A stretch of DNA of 64,000 nt from Isochrysis galbana (taxonomy: Eukaryota; Haptophyta; Isochrysidales; Isochrysidaceae), in the NCBI GenBank assembly GCA_018136815.1, contig CM030942.1, positions 745,797 to 809,796 on the forward strand, written 5' to 3'. Made by a program: the position numbers and the translations under genes. This document shows positions 8,332 to 19,602 of this stretch, in pieces. How positions within the stretch are numbered: position 1 is the first letter of the stretch; each line of letters starts with the position of its first letter. The notes below the pieces were generated by a model, which saw only the letters and a program-made list of their open reading frames with translations, did no database searches and was not told the DNA's origin.

Positions 8332-9780
8332 TCACGCGGTGTCGATGAGTACGCTCGGCACTGGGGCGGGCGCACTGATCGGCCCCTCAACAGATAGTCT
8401 GGAGCACGGCCGCCGCATTGCAGGAGCCGCATGGCTCTCGCCCCTCCGGGAGGGCGACAACGATGTCAACTCCACGTCGTTCTCGCACCCAGTGGCAAAG
8501 GGCGCTGGGAAGGGCCGCTGCATGTTGGGCGAGTGACGCATAGGGCTGAGGGCGCGATTAGGGAGTGGTGAACCAACGGAGCTGCCCGAGAGTGCCCTGC
8601 GTGGCGAGCTGGCATTCTCCTTCTCTCCGCAGTTGGCAAAGGCGGAGCCAGGCATGCGGAAGGTGGGGTGGTGGCCAGCAAAAGAGCTAGGCGCCATGGC
8701 AATGTGCTTGGGCAGGCTGGTGGGCACAGTGGGCATGGCAGCGACGGCCAACGGCGGGGAAACTACCGCGTCCGCCACGACCATCGGTTCAGTAATCGTG
8801 GCGACCGAGGCGACCGCTACTGGCGGCTGCGGCCCCTCAGTGTAGGAGGCAGGCTCCCCGTAGGCTATTGGAGACATGTGGGATGCCATTGCAGGCGCAT
8901 AGTCAGACTGGATCTTGGAGACAGCACCCAGTAGAAGGGAGGCAGCGTCCATGTCAACACGTGCTTGGACGGCGCGCTTCCGCCGTCCGCCGGGCTTCAT
9001 TTGCGGGAGCGCGCCACCGCCTATCTCCTCGAGCTGTTGCATGAGCGCGGAGCCGGCCTCAGGCACTGGGCCAGACGGCACGGGCACCTGCAGCGCCTCG
9101 ATTGGCATCAGATCGGACTGCTGGACCAGGCGGCGGCGGCGGCGATGCGGCTTGCCACCCTCGGTCGGCGGGCCGCTAGCGGACTCGGCGGCGTCCTCGG
9201 CCAGCCGTTTGATGCGCCGCTCCTCCTTACGCTGCATGGAGTTCCACCGGTTCTTGATGGCATTGTCTGTGCGGCCAGGAAACATCTTGACGATCTCGGA
9301 CCAGCGGGTGCCGTAGAGATGGACGGCCTCGACGATGGCGCGGTCCTCCGCCGGTGACCACTTGGACTTGGACACCTCGGGCGAAAGGTGGTTGTGCCAG
9401 CGCTCCCTGCACTGCTTGCCCGAGCGGCCATCCATCTCTGCTCCGATGACGGACCACCGCACCTTGCCCTGGCACGCGTGCATGAGGGAGAGGAGTCGCG
9501 CGTCCTCCTGAGGCGTCCAAACGTGCTTCTTCCACGCGCCCTGCCCATCCGCCTCCTCGTCCTCTGGCGAGGAGACCGAATCAGGCGTGGCAAGAGAGCC
9601 GGTGGTGGCGCAGCCGGTCTTTGCGTCAGCGTACGCGGCGTGGTCGTGGTTGGTGTCGATGCGGAGGGGCGGGTTGGGGAGGGTGTGCGGGACGGGGATG
9701 AGGGGCTGTGCTAAGACCACCACCGACGGCATCATCGGCGCATAGAAGGCCGTGGCGAGGGGGGGGGAAGGGCCGAGCAT
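8332..9780 (-). CDS. R2R3-MYB transcription factor
   Basis: 482 residues in one exon. Two MYB repeats occupy about residues 83-186. R2 has WTPQED, RWSVIGAEMDGRSGKQCRERW and HNHLSP; R3 has KWSPAED, RWSEIVKMFPGRTDNAIKNRW and NSMQRK, so both repeats keep three regularly spaced Trp. Repeat 3 keeps Trp as its first aromatic, as in animal c-Myb-type repeats, whereas land-plant R2R3 proteins usually have Phe or Ile there. A basic Arg-rich patch follows (RRIKR.., HRRRRR), which may be a nuclear localisation signal. The remaining 290 residues are low-complexity, with several S-P sites near the C-terminus. Expected role: sequence-specific DNA binding in the nucleus; target genes are unknown. The upstream region holds a CT microsatellite. 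Confidence 0.9.
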   Translation of the reverse strand: MLGPSPPLATAFYAPMMPSVVVLAQPLIPVPHTLPNPPLRIDTNHDHAAYADAKTGCATTGSLATPDSVSSPEDEEADGQGAWKKHVWTPQEDARLLSLMHACQGKVRWSVIGAEMDGRSGKQCRERWHNHLSPEVSKSKWSPAEDRAIVEAVHLYGTRWSEIVKMFPGRTDNAIKNRWNSMQRKEERRIKRLAEDAAESASGPPTEGGKPHRRRRRLVQQSDLMPIEALQVPVPSGPVPEAGSALMQQLEEIGGGALPQMKPGGRRKRAVQARVDMDAASLLLGAVSKIQSDYAPAMASHMSPIAYGEPASYTEGPQPPVAVASVATITEPMVVADAVVSPPLAVAAMPTVPTSLPKHIAMAPSSFAGHHPTFRMPGSAFANCGEKENASSPRRALSGSSVGSPLPNRALSPMRHSPNMQRPFPAPFATGCENDVELTSLSPSRRGESHAAPAMRRPCSRLSVEGPISAPAPVPSVLIDTA

Positions 9781-9817
9781 TGGGGAAGGGGCGAGGACGG
9801 GGGGAAGGGAAGAGGGG

Positions 9818-9843
9818 CCTCTCTCTCTCTCTCTCTCTCTCTC
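9818..9843. repeat. CT dinucleotide microsatellite upstream of MYB
   Basis: Uninterrupted (CT)n directly upstream of the MYB start codon, in the presumed promoter or 5' leader. On the coding strand it reads (GA)n. Confidence 0.85.
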
Positions 9844-9969
9844 TTGCTCCCTCTTGCTCAGCCGGCCGGGGGAGAAGGGGGCGACGCTGGAGGTTTAAAT
9901 TTTCAAGGTCCGTTTCTCATATATAGAGAGGACCTCTCGTATGCACTACCAGTGGTCCCCCGGGGCAAC

Positions 9970-10621
9970 CTCGCTCCCTTCTTCTTCCCGCGTGTCTCTC
10001 TCTCCTTTCTCTTTCCGTACGGTGGAGAGGATCCTCTCTCTGTGAGGGAAAGGAAAGGAGGAGAGAGGAGAAAGAAAGATGTGGGGCGGTGGGGCCGCGG
10101 CACCAACATCCGTAGAGGGAGGGACGGGGGAGGAGGGAGGAGAAAAGGGGGAGAGCAGAGAGGAAGAAGGGAGAGGGGGGAGGTGACAGTGAGAGGAGAG
10201 AGAGACAGAGAGAAACATTCCGCGCGAGAGGCGTTCGTGGTCGTGGCGCGCGGGTAAAGTAGAGGGCGGGGGGGGGGAGAGAGAGAGAGAGAAAGGGAGA
10301 GAGAGAGAGAAAGGGGGGGGGGGGGGGTCCGGTCTGGCTGGGAAGGTGGAAGGCGATTCAAGCGTTGCGACGCTTCCGCGCCCCCCCCCCCCCCCCGTCA
10401 GCCGCCGGGGAGGGGGAGAGGGGGAGAGAGAGAGAGAAAGGGGGAGAGAGAGAGAGAGAAAGAGAGAGGGGGGGGGGGGGGGAGAGTGGAGGAGGTGGGG
10501 GGGGGGGGGGGGGAGCCGCGCCCGGACAAGACGCCGCCGCCAGCCGCCGGAACGCTTCCCCCCCTCCCCCGCGCCGCTGCTCTCTCTCCCTCTCCCTCTC
10601 CCTCTCCCTCTCCCTCTCCCT

Positions 10622-10693
<72 letters not shown>

Positions 10694-10720
10694 TTGCCGG
10701 ACGACTTACCCGAGAGAGTG
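9970..10720. repeat. Low-complexity purine tract followed by pyrimidine tract
   Basis: From about 10020 to 10510 the plus strand is dominated by GA and poly-G runs. From about 10556 to 10700 it switches to (CCCTCT)n and then (CT)n. The two halves are roughly complementary in composition. Open frames here are artefacts of the repeats. Confidence 0.85.
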
Positions 10721-11262
10721 AGAGAGAGGCGAGGGAGCAAGGCAGGAGGATGGAATACAACCCCTCTCCTTGGTCTTGTTGGGCTTCTAGACGCGCCGCC
10801 CCTTCCACTCTTTCTGCTCTGAGGCGGCGAGGCTGGTCTTGAGGAGAGAGGAGGAGGGAGAGGAGATGCCGAGATGACCTTCTCTCTTCATATCCTCCAT
10901 CAGCTCCTCAAAGAACAAAGCAGCACCTCCCGATCCCGAGCCCAAGGAGGAGGCAGTATGAAGTGGGAGAGGACTCAATCTCTCCTTAGCTCCTCGCTGA
11001 TTTCTCAGCCAACTAACTAATAGGGTACGAGAAGTTCAGCTTCGCTCCACGAGGAGAAGGCAAGACAACGCTCGCTCCTTCTTTCTCTCTAGTCTGGAGT
11101 AGAAGTAGGATACTTTTTAGTTCGTGCAGATTGCAGACGCCGGGGGGGGGGGGGGAGCGGGGGGGGGGGGGCGGTTCGCGTACCCGGGAAACCATAGTTA
11201 AAAATGGGCTAAGCCCACCAGAAATGAGGTTTGCCCATCCCCTTGGACCTCGGACCTTTGTA
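10721..11262. other. Stretch without recognised gene
   Basis: Nothing recognisable except poly-G runs at 11141-11171. Confidence 0.4.
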
Positions 11263-11760
11263 GGGCGGTCAAACAGGGGCTTTTTTTTAACTATTAGTAA
11301 GGGTTGGGCTGCATTTTTGACCGTGGCGCGGTGCCCAATAAAAAAGCTACGGGGGGGGGCTACCTGACGCTACGAAAATCTTCGCCAAGAAATGGTGCGA
11401 TTCGCCCCCCCTCTCTCCCCCTCCGTCACGCACGCTCACGCTCTACCCGTAAAGAATTGGGGGTCGCGCCCGCGGGGGGGATCTCGGTTCCTTTATATCT
11501 AAGCTACATTCGGCATTTGATTCCCGCCCGATGCAGCGCCGTGTCGGGCTGCCGACAGTCCGACCACCCCCTGGCCCTCTGGCATCATTGCCCGCGTAGC
11601 CCACCCAGCTCCTCACAGCGCGCGCACGCGGCTACCCTGGCTACCAGAGGCCCCACCCCGACCATCGTCCCGACCCGCCCCTCGCAGGATTCACCCTCTC
11701 TCGAACTCGGCATCGAGAACTAGGCTCAGCTCACCGGCGCGGCCGTCCACGCGTGGCTGA
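11263..11760 (+). mobile_element. Family C repeat, diverged copy
   Basis: Starts with GGGCGGTCAAACA. About 55 nt later is the complementary TTTTTGACCG, so the 5' end can fold into a hairpin. It is followed by ACGAAAATCTTCGCCAAGAAATGG and GTAAAGAATTGGGGGTCGCGCC, matching the better-preserved copies at 21788-22430 and 41160-41869. The region at about 11660-11760 matches, in reverse, 41340-41440 (GACCCGCCCCTCGCAGGA). No transposase was identified. Confidence 0.5.
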
Positions 11761-12188
11761 CGAGCCTCCGCGTTGAGGCTGCCTACGCGGCCATCCTCTC
11801 TCTGACAGTGACAGTGCCAGATCCGGCATTGATCGATGAGGCGAGACCCGTGGGTGGCCTCACTCAGGACGGGCCTCGTCGTGGCGCTCTACGCTGCGGC
11901 GGGCAGGAGAGCCCAAGATCCTGCCAGAGCGCCTCATAGCGCATCTCGCGGGAACCCACCACCCAGAGTAGAAATCATTGTCTGCCGCTGGGTGGTGGCC
12001 TGGCAGGTGGCATTAGAAATTAATTTATACTGCTGATGACGCGCGACGGCGCAACGAAAGCACTCCGGGCACGCGGAGCTCGAGAAGCGAAGAAGCACAC
12101 CAAGGTCTTGGCAATACTTGACGTAGAAGTCAAGTAGAGCTGCAGACCGTGGAGCCGACGCGGACGCGGCGTCAGTCAACCTCCGGTG
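11761..12188. other. Stretch without recognised gene
   Basis: No gene or clear repeat seen. Confidence 0.4.
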
Positions 12189-13040
12189 GGCATACAAGCT
12201 AAATGGATGCTAAACTACATGGACGCCAGGCAAGCACAGTGGAAACAAATCCTAGACGCGTGGTTCTGCCGCACGAACCTGGGAAGGGCCGCTGTAGTAG
12301 CCGATGTACCTACGCACAAACTAACCGACGGACTGAAAGGGGCGAGCAAGCTCCCGGCCTTCTGTCTGGAAGCAAGCGCTAATGAACATAAGATCGCTGC
12401 ACCTGACCCCAACCAAAATGAGTAGGGAGGGAGCCCTGTCACAACCCATATGGAGAAACCCAACACACGCCAGCCCGAACATGAACCCCCTATGGGCGGG
12501 CAATTGTGGAGCAAAATGGAGTGCAATCATCCTCAGGCCGCGCTTCATTTGGACCTTCATCGTCGACGGCGCGACGCTGAAGAACTTTGAGCTCCCGAAA
12601 TTCCTCGGCCGACGGCACAAGTCCCTCCCAGCGCGGAACTTCTATCTCTGGCCTCAAGGCAAGGGGTAGAGCACATGGTCAAGGCCAACCACGAAACGCG
12701 CTCGGAGGTGGGCCAACAAACACCATGAAACGAACGTGCAAACGAGACCGATAGAAACCGCAAAGCGCACAAAGCACCCTAGGCTGCGCATAAGCCAAAT
12801 ACAAAGCTGAACAAGAAAGGACACGAACGAACTTTTTAACAAGCCTGCCCCGAACACGCATCCAAAACCGGGCCCATGGTAGTGTACCAGGGCCGCACCC
12901 CCGACACCAAAGACAAAGGAAAGAGGGGGGGAAGGCGCGGAAGCGATGGGAAGGGATGGAAGGGCGTTGTCTGTTATGCGGTGGAAAGTATCGTCTAGCA
13001 ATAGGTGTGTAGCCCGGAATCTTCAGACTCTTTTTTTTTA
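12189..13040 (+). mobile_element. LINE copy, 5'-truncated and internally deleted
   Basis: 12189-12540 encodes the LINE segment around QAKWMLNYMDARQAQWKQIL and DAWFCRTNLGRAAV, very similar to the copy at 49254-52067. It is followed directly by the non-coding tail (12650-13040) with the ACACCAAAGACAAAGGAAAG block and a terminal GTAGCCCGGAATCTTCAGACT plus poly-T. The coding part between the DAWFC region and the C-terminus is missing. Confidence 0.7.
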
Positions 13041-13164
13041 ATACTTTTAGCGGAATTTGCCCAAACTTGTCGGCCGAACTTCTCCACCTCTATGCTACCT
13101 CGCACATTATCACTATATATATAATGTATATGTGTGAGTTTCAAATAGCGCCTCTTTGCTGTAC

Positions 13165-13318
13165 AAAAAAAAAGATCTGATGAAGATTCAGGGCTACACA
13201 CCTATCGCTAAGACAGTATCTACTATCGCACATCAGACATCGCCCTTCCATCCCCTCACTGCGCCTCCTCGCCTTCCTTTCCCCCCCCCTTACTTTATCT
13301 TTGTTGTGCGACCAACGG
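13165..13318 (-). mobile_element. LINE 3' tail stub
   Basis: Reverse-oriented copy of the terminal tail: poly-A (13165-13173 on the plus strand), then GATGAAGATTCAGGGCTACACACC. Only about 150 bp is retained. Confidence 0.6.
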
Positions 13319-13454
13319 TCGCTCGCACAGACATCAGAAGAAACGGAAGGTGATCGACCCAATGGGCGCCGCCTTCATTGGAGACTCGAGTTCTGTCTCC
13401 CCCACCTCTAGAGTGGAACGCTGCCCTTCCCCATGCGAAGTAAGTACAAAGTAT

Positions 13455-13899
13455 AAACTTACGACTTAAGGTGTCGTTCGTCAATTATCAATTATGGGAC
13501 ATCAATCGAATGGAGCCATCAAATGTCAAATGTCCATATAATTATTTATACATCAACAATGATTCTCGATATTTAACACCTACGGCGCGCGCTTTCAGCT
13601 TTCAGGGCTAATGTTGGCATTCAGTCCCTAGGTGCAATAAATGCTTACAATTACACGAGGTGCACGCCGTGCGTGCCGATGTGCATCGGGTCCCCCGCGG
13701 GGACGCCGTGCGTGCGCATGTCGACTGGTTTCTCGGCGGTTCCCTTCAATTACGTAAACATGTAATATAAGAAAGATCTCTCGCGGGACATGTGTGATGA
13801 GTTGCAATCACCTATGTGCACGCCGTGCATGCGCACGGCGCGATGTGCATCGGTTCCCCCGTGCGACACATTCAAAAATGTTGTTAAACTTACGACTTA
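13455..13899. repeat. Possible small insertion with 14-bp flanking direct repeat
   Basis: AAACTTACGACTTA occurs at 13455-13468 and 13886-13899. Between them are two copies of a TGCACGCCGTGC..GATGTGCATCGG..TCCCCC motif (about 13660-13700 and 13809-13855). The direct repeat could be a TSD. Confidence 0.35.
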
Positions 13900-13985
13900 C
13901 TACGTCCTACGTTGCGTGAAAAGCAGCAAGTGGCTCGAGCCTAGTGTAGATGTTAGCCCTGAATCTTCAGGTGTTACTTTGCCTT

Positions 13986-15053
13986 AGTGAGGGAGGGTGA
14001 ACCTACCACCAAGCCCCTCTCGTCTCTTCCCCAACTGTCACCACTCGCACACACAAGCGCATTGTGGTTGCGGTTGTTGGAAGGCCAAGGCGCAAAACGA
14101 GACGCAACGCGGAGGCTGTTAGCGACCGAGCGCGCCCGATCAATAACGCACGTGTGGCAACACATAACGCAGGCCAAGCACATTCAATGGAATGGTGCCA
14201 CAGCAAGTTGGTCATGCAAGCCCTCGAATCACTTATCTCTCCGTTTCGCGTCGTTAGACTTAGAGGCCTGAGGCGGCCCACCACCGGCACCTGTTGAGCG
14301 TGAGATTTGACGATGATCGATCGACATCGATTAGTGGTGTGGCCTCGGCGACAGTTGCCTCAGATCGACACGACAGCCCATCACCACGTTTCAGGATCTT
14401 GACTTTTATAGTGTTATGGGGTGTATTTCACAGCTTCTTCGAACCGATCAACAACCCAGTCCCTACACCTGCAACCCCCTGCTCGCCGCTAGGCTTGTTG
14501 AGATAAATGTGTGCCCGATTCGTCGGCATTAAGCTCGATTGATATGTGCACGCTGTGTTGCTGCTGTGCTGGAGACTTTTGTCCCGAAAGCAAAAAGATG
14601 GCCGATGGTCAATGGCGGCTACATGCACAAGCTGGATGCAGCAATCCACACATGCAATCCTCCAGCATCTGAACACGTCGAGTCCAAAACCAGCCTGGCT
14701 TGCATGGCCGTGCGACATGGATACATCGGCGCTGCTGTAGATTGCATCTCATGGTCCCACTGCCCTCACGACGCCCCCCCCCCCCGCCCCCCACTTTTGA
14801 TAGCCGTCGGAAGTTATGTAGAGTATGAAGACTATGCCAGCACTTGTGTACCTCCTGAGGGTTGAATGCCGCGGCAGTCATCTGCTTGGCGATGCGGCCA
14901 CATAGTAGACGCCCAGGCCCAGGGGAATGCGTGGATAGCAGCCGGCATTCACCCGAAATCATCGCGTCGACCAGCGCGACGCCAGGCACAGGCTTTCCCG
15001 CCATGACTGGAGAGCTATGGTTGCTTGAAGGACTCGCAACTAGTGCATCAAGC
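13986..15053. other. Stretch without recognised gene
   Basis: About 1 kb downstream of the nucleoplasmin-like gene; no domain recognised on either strand. Part may be the 3' untranslated region of that gene. Confidence 0.35.
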
Positions 15054-16522
15054 TCACTTGCCGCCCAGCTCCTTGTAGTGTTTTTTGCATGCATCCTTCG
15101 ACTTGCCGCCGCCGACTGCTGTGGCCACCTTCGCCCAGCGATTCGGTGTATTGGCATCCGTCGCTCCAGCAGCCTTCTTCAGCTTGGCCTCCTCTGCAGC
15201 TGTCCAGCCTACACCAGGGGTGCCCGCACTAGCTTTGGCATCTGGCGTGCCCTTCATCTTCTTGGAGGGCGTAGCAGCAGTCGTTGACGCCATGGAGCTG
15301 CGCTTCTTGCTCTGCGGAGGTGGCAAGTCCTCCTCCTCAGACTCGTCTTCTTCTCCCTCCTCGTCCTCATCCTCGTCATCGTCTTCCTCTCCCTCATCAT
15401 CATCCTCGTCGTCGCTTTCGTCTTCCTCGTCCTCTTCTCCCTCCATCTCGTCATCCTCGTCATCGAGATCGTCGTCGTCGTCCGATGCGAGATCGGAGGG
15501 ATTAAGACCCTTGAAGAGTTCGTCCCTCTTCTTCTTGAGTTCTTCGGCCGTAAATTCCTGCTCATCGTCCTCTTCGTCCTCGTCATCATCCTCGTCGTCG
15601 TCTTCCTCGTCCTCCTCATCGTCGTCCTCGTCCTCCTCATCATCCTCGCTGTCGTCCTCTACTTCCACAGGCTGGCCATTGGCATCGAGCTCGACGATTC
15701 GTGGCCCATCCTGGTCCCCCTCATCCTCGTCATCGTCCTCCTCAACGTCGTCGGAGTCGATCTCCTCGTCCATGCCGTCGGCCTCGTCCTCCTCGCCATC
15801 CTCCTCCGAATCATCCTCGTCATCCTCGTCGTCATACATACCTTCGCCTTCATAACGAGCAAGGGCCTCGTCCGAATCCTCATCCTCATCTTCGTCGTCA
15901 TCATCCAGTTCGTAGAAGCCGGTGAGGTGAACCGGACACTTGCCCGTCAGGTGGAAGTGAACCTGCGGCACGAATGACATGCGATAACGCGTCCGGGAGG
16001 CGCAGCTCTGCACACGAGGGAAGCCGAAAACGTCGCGTGCGCAAAGCTTGTGTGCACACCTCCTCGTCGGGGCCAAACCCGAGGTCGATCGCCCACTGCT
16101 CGCATTTCCCCGGCGTGAGGTGGCACAGGACGAAGCGCTCATTCGTGTCCGGTCCAACCTGGCCCAGTTTCAGTCAGTAGGGCTACATCACCAGATGGTC
16201 ACATCAGTGCGGGGGCAGGCAGTCCACTCTCGCAGCAGGCCTGGAGTGGCGGCTCACCGAGACGGACAAGACGCTGGTTTCCGAGCCGAGCTTACCGTTG
16301 GGAGCGAGCGCCGCCTGTGCAGCGGGAGGGCGCGCGCCTCAGCTGGGTTGCACGTATGGTGAGAGAGTGGGAGCAGCTCCACCAGTCCAGCGGCCAAGCG
16401 ATTGCCGGGGACGCAGGAGCAGTGTAGACCTGCTTGAGCACCATGACCATCTCGCCGGGTGTGGCGCGCATCGGCGTGGGCTTTGAGCCCGGCTTGACCA
16501 CGAGACCCCAGAAGCCCGACAT
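15054..16522 (-). CDS. Nucleoplasmin-like histone chaperone with C-terminal SANT domain
   Basis: Four exons, all joined in phase 0 with GT-AG introns: 16430-16522, 16258-16314, 16060-16158 and 15054-15962; introns are 115, 99 and 97 nt; total 385 residues. Residues 1 to about 100 form a nucleoplasmin-like (NPL) domain: FWGLVVKPGS at the start, RFVLCHLTPGKCEQWAIDL in the middle and GKCPVHLTGFYEL at the end. This is the pattern seen in FKBP39/NPL-type chaperones. About 180 residues dominated by Asp and Glu follow, suited to histone binding. The C-terminus (about 330-382) is SANT/Myb-like: WTAAEE..LKKA, NRWAKVATAVGGGKSKDACKKHYKEL. Expected role: nuclear histone storage or assembly. The exon structure is inferred from splice signals and domain continuity. 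Confidence 0.85.
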
Positions 16523-17554
16523 CGCGGCAGGAGAGAGAAAAGGGGAGGGGGAAAGGGGAGGGAGAGGGGGCGGAACGCGCGGCGACGGGCGACGGCGAGA
16601 GAGAGACGGGTGAGACGGAGGAAGGAGAGAAGAGAGGGTGGAAGGAAACGAATACGAGAGGGAGAGAGAGAGAAGAGAAGGGTGGGGGGAGAGTGGCGAG
16701 GGAGGGGGGCGGGGGGGGGGGGGGGGGGGGCGCCTCGCGGCGGGATGCGACGTCGTCGCCGACGGGGCGAGCGAGGCCGACGCCACCGCCGCGCAGCGAC
16801 AACCAGTATGTACTCTTATGTGTGAAAGATTCACGTGAATGTTTCTAAATACAAGTTGCTCAAACAAAAATTATTGGGGTCGCTTTATTTAACCCTCGTG
16901 TATGCCTAATCCACCAGGTGGACGATGAAGCCATTTATAGTGCATATGGCTATAGGGACCCCCTAGGGGCCTTACTTAGGAGGGCACTAGAGCATTAGAG
17001 GCCTGGAGGGACCCATATGCGCTCCCCCGCGGGCCAATAACAATATAACCAATAAATTCTCGTCAACTATCAACTATACTTGGTTTCATCATTATTAGAG
17101 GCGCGGGAGAATGTTGCCGCGAAAAGCGCGAAGCACCCCCTTCCCCTCCCTCCCCCTCCTTGTCGCATTCATCCTAGATGATGCGATTTCCAGGTTCTTA
17201 TTTCTAGGTCCTTCGCCGTGCGGCCACACGGTGAAGCTAAGGTTCAGGCATACCTAGGTTGGTGGGGTTCGTCCCTAGCGGCCTAGAATTCGGGTTCTCG
17301 TTTCGTTCCTTCTAGCCTGTTTGTCAGGTCTAGATTCCAGGTTTCCTCCTTTCGGGTAATCTTGACCCAAAGGCCAAAGGAGAAAGGAGCCAGGTCGCCT
17401 GTCACTCGCTGTGCGCTTGTCTCAGGCTCTCGGGGTGCCTTGAGGAGGCTTATTTAGCTTCTTGCAAGGCTTGTCGTTTCTCGTTGGGTTCCGGTTCTTT
17501 CTTGGGACTTGCTAACTTTCGTTGTCGTCCAGGCCTGTTCTTCGTAGGTTCTGC
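16523..17554. other. Stretch without recognised gene, with poly-G runs
   Basis: Purine-rich 5' flank of the chaperone gene with a long poly-G run (16709-16730), then roughly 700 bp with no recognised coding or repeat content. Confidence 0.4.
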
Positions 17555-18721
17555 TTATGACGAATTGGAGTGGCCCATAGGGCCTGAGGGCAATGAGGAA
17601 GGAGGCATGCCGGCGGCAGGCGCGGCGGAGGAGACGACTTCAGAGACGCTGACGGGCTGAAGCCCGTCAGCAGAGGAAGGCGGGCAGGCGGGCTTGGGCG
17701 AGGGCGAGGACGGCGGCGAGAGCGACATGAAACGAGCAGCGAGAGGCGAGGGTGAGTGTGAGGAGGGCTGTGATGGCAGGGGCTGGCGAGGCGAGGAGGG
17801 ATTGTAGGGTATGAGTGTTACGAGAGCGAGAGCGACGAGAGCGAGAGCGACGACGGATGACGACTGACGACAGGACGACGGACAGAGACACCCAGGAAAA
17901 CACCCCGACTCTCGCCCCACGACTTTCTCACATAACTCGACTGAAATCAAACCCAAACACTCCGGCCAGACAACGACGGACGACGATCAGAAGGCGATCT
18001 GTCGGCGATCCCGTCTGGAAGGGGAATCGCACCATAACGGAAACGAGGGGCAATCCTGCCGCGCAGGATTCCAAGAGACCTACCGAATAAGACGAAAGGA
18101 GTGCGATGTGCCTCAGGGAGAGATACGAAGAGGTCGCAAATTAAACCTAATTGCCCCCTGAAGCAGATGAAGAAACGCAGGGGAGATAGCAAATTAAACT
18201 TATTTGCGAGGCGCCTGGGAGGAAGAAAGGTAGGGAAACTTCCCTTCTCTTTCGAGAGAAAGAGAGAGGGCGCTCCACAACCCACGATCCCATGCATCCA
18301 AGCGAAGCTTTTGACCGAGAACGAGAGAAAGCAGAGAATTATAACGATAAATGCCGAACGACGAAGAGAAGCCTAACGAGTGTCGATTCGCGAATGCGAC
18401 ACCCCCCTGCTAGGATCGAGCGTCCCGCGAGGCCGAACGACGAAGAGAAGCCTAACGAGTGTCGATTCGCGAATGCGACAGCTTAGCCCGGTTAGGGTTT
18501 CGATGTCTTGAACTAAGTTTATACTTAGACGCGATGGACAGAGAGAGAACGCCATACGCAGCACCCAAACAAAGACCTCCCACACAGCCCAAGCTCCTGC
18601 CCCCATACACACGCCACTTCACGACGATACTAACTCCCACCCCGCCCGGGCCCGACCCTCAGTCAGGGACCAGACTCCGAAGAAGAAGGCCAACAAGCAG
18701 ACTCAGACGCAGTATATACGA
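17555..18721 (+). repeat. Old repeat or retroelement, left part
   Basis: 17560-17800 is an inverted copy of 19770-20030 (GACGGGCTGAAGCCCGTCAGC block and flanks). 18352-18402 is directly repeated at 18431-18481 (period 79 nt, ending TTCGCGAATGCGACA). An open frame from ATG 18532 reads to the family A insertion at 18740 and continues in frame beyond the insertion at 19621 (ELSFNQ then AGDLVLHD), suggesting an ORF1-like protein of an unrecognised element. No RT is seen. Confidence 0.35.
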
Positions 18722-18739
18722 ATTGTCATTCAACCAAGC

Positions 18740-19602
18740 CAACTATCAGTAAAACTGATAGGGTCATGGGGGCCCCGTGCCCCCCCTCCTCCATCGCAGA
18801 CACCCCCTGGGTGGGCCTGCACACTCAACCTCAGCCCCTGCCTGCTAACAGGGGCTGAGCTGACATCACTCTGGCACAGACCCTCGCCGAGCGCGCATCG
18901 CGCGCCGCACGCATTCGCCTGCACTGGCCCCTGATCGTACTGACCCCCCACTCCACCACTGAGCCACAGACCACCTGAGCCGCCAGGAGGGCACCCAGGA
19001 CCAGCGAGGCCAGCGAGGGAGAGGCAGGAGAGGCCAGGGGCCCAGCCCCAGCCTCCACTGCCCCCTGAGCTGGCCCAGCTGGCCCTCTGGGGGGGACCCG
19101 AGGGTCCCCTCAGAGGGGTGCCATGGCGCGCGCAGGCATCGCACGCCCGTAAGAGAACGAAGAGAACCGCGAGAAAAGAACGACAAAAAAACGACGCGAT
19201 CTGACCCAAGAAAAGGTAAGACTCACGCCTGTTTACGGTATGTTTATAGGCCGACACCCCGAGCGACACACGAATGCCGCGAAAACGCGGAGATACTTGA
19301 AAAAGACGCGAGAAGAGGGAGCCGAGACCTCCCAGGGGCACGAAGTGTCACATGCAACAGGCGTTAGCGTTTGTTTTGCCACAGGAACACCACACCAGCA
19401 GGTCTGCCCCAGCCCACCCCCTGCACTTGGCCCGTTGTAGTGCACGCGGCCCCCCCCCCCGATACCAAAGACAAAGGAATGAAGGGGGTGGTGTAAGGGA
19501 GTGAGTAAACTGGGGTATAGGCGATGTCTTGAGTGAGTACCGTGAGTACGTGGACTGTATAGCTAGCGTGAGTAGCCCGAATCTTCAGATGTTATTATTA
19601 TT
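18740..19602 (+). mobile_element. Family A retroelement, apparently full length
   Basis: 863 bp flanked by a perfect 18-bp TSD, ATTGTCATTCAACCAAGC (18722-18739 and 19603-19620). The 5' end carries a small hairpin (ATCAGTAAAACTGAT) followed by GGGTCATGGGGGCC. A GC-rich module (18960-19100) is shared with families B and R. The 3' end (from about 19430) matches the LINE tail, with GATACCAAAGACAAAGGAA and the terminal GAATCTTCAGATGTTATTATTATT. It contains no RT, so it is probably mobilised in trans by the LINE, as SINEs are. Confidence 0.75.

Noticed and set aside
9970-10820. Several long open frames on both strands
   Set aside because: They consist of SLSL, ERER, PPPP and GGGG runs produced by GA/CT and poly-G microsatellites.
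14000-15050. Short frames on both strands next to the chaperone gene
   Set aside because: No domain, no splice-supported continuity and no repeat similarity; not called.
15085-15925. Plus-strand serine-rich and other frames
   Set aside because: Shadow of the Asp/Glu-rich tract of the minus-strand histone chaperone.
18831-19058. Minus-strand 75-codon frame also open in the second family A copy (22543-22770)
   Set aside because: Differences between the copies change many amino acids with no sign of coding constraint; it lies in the GC-rich antisense of a non-coding repeat.
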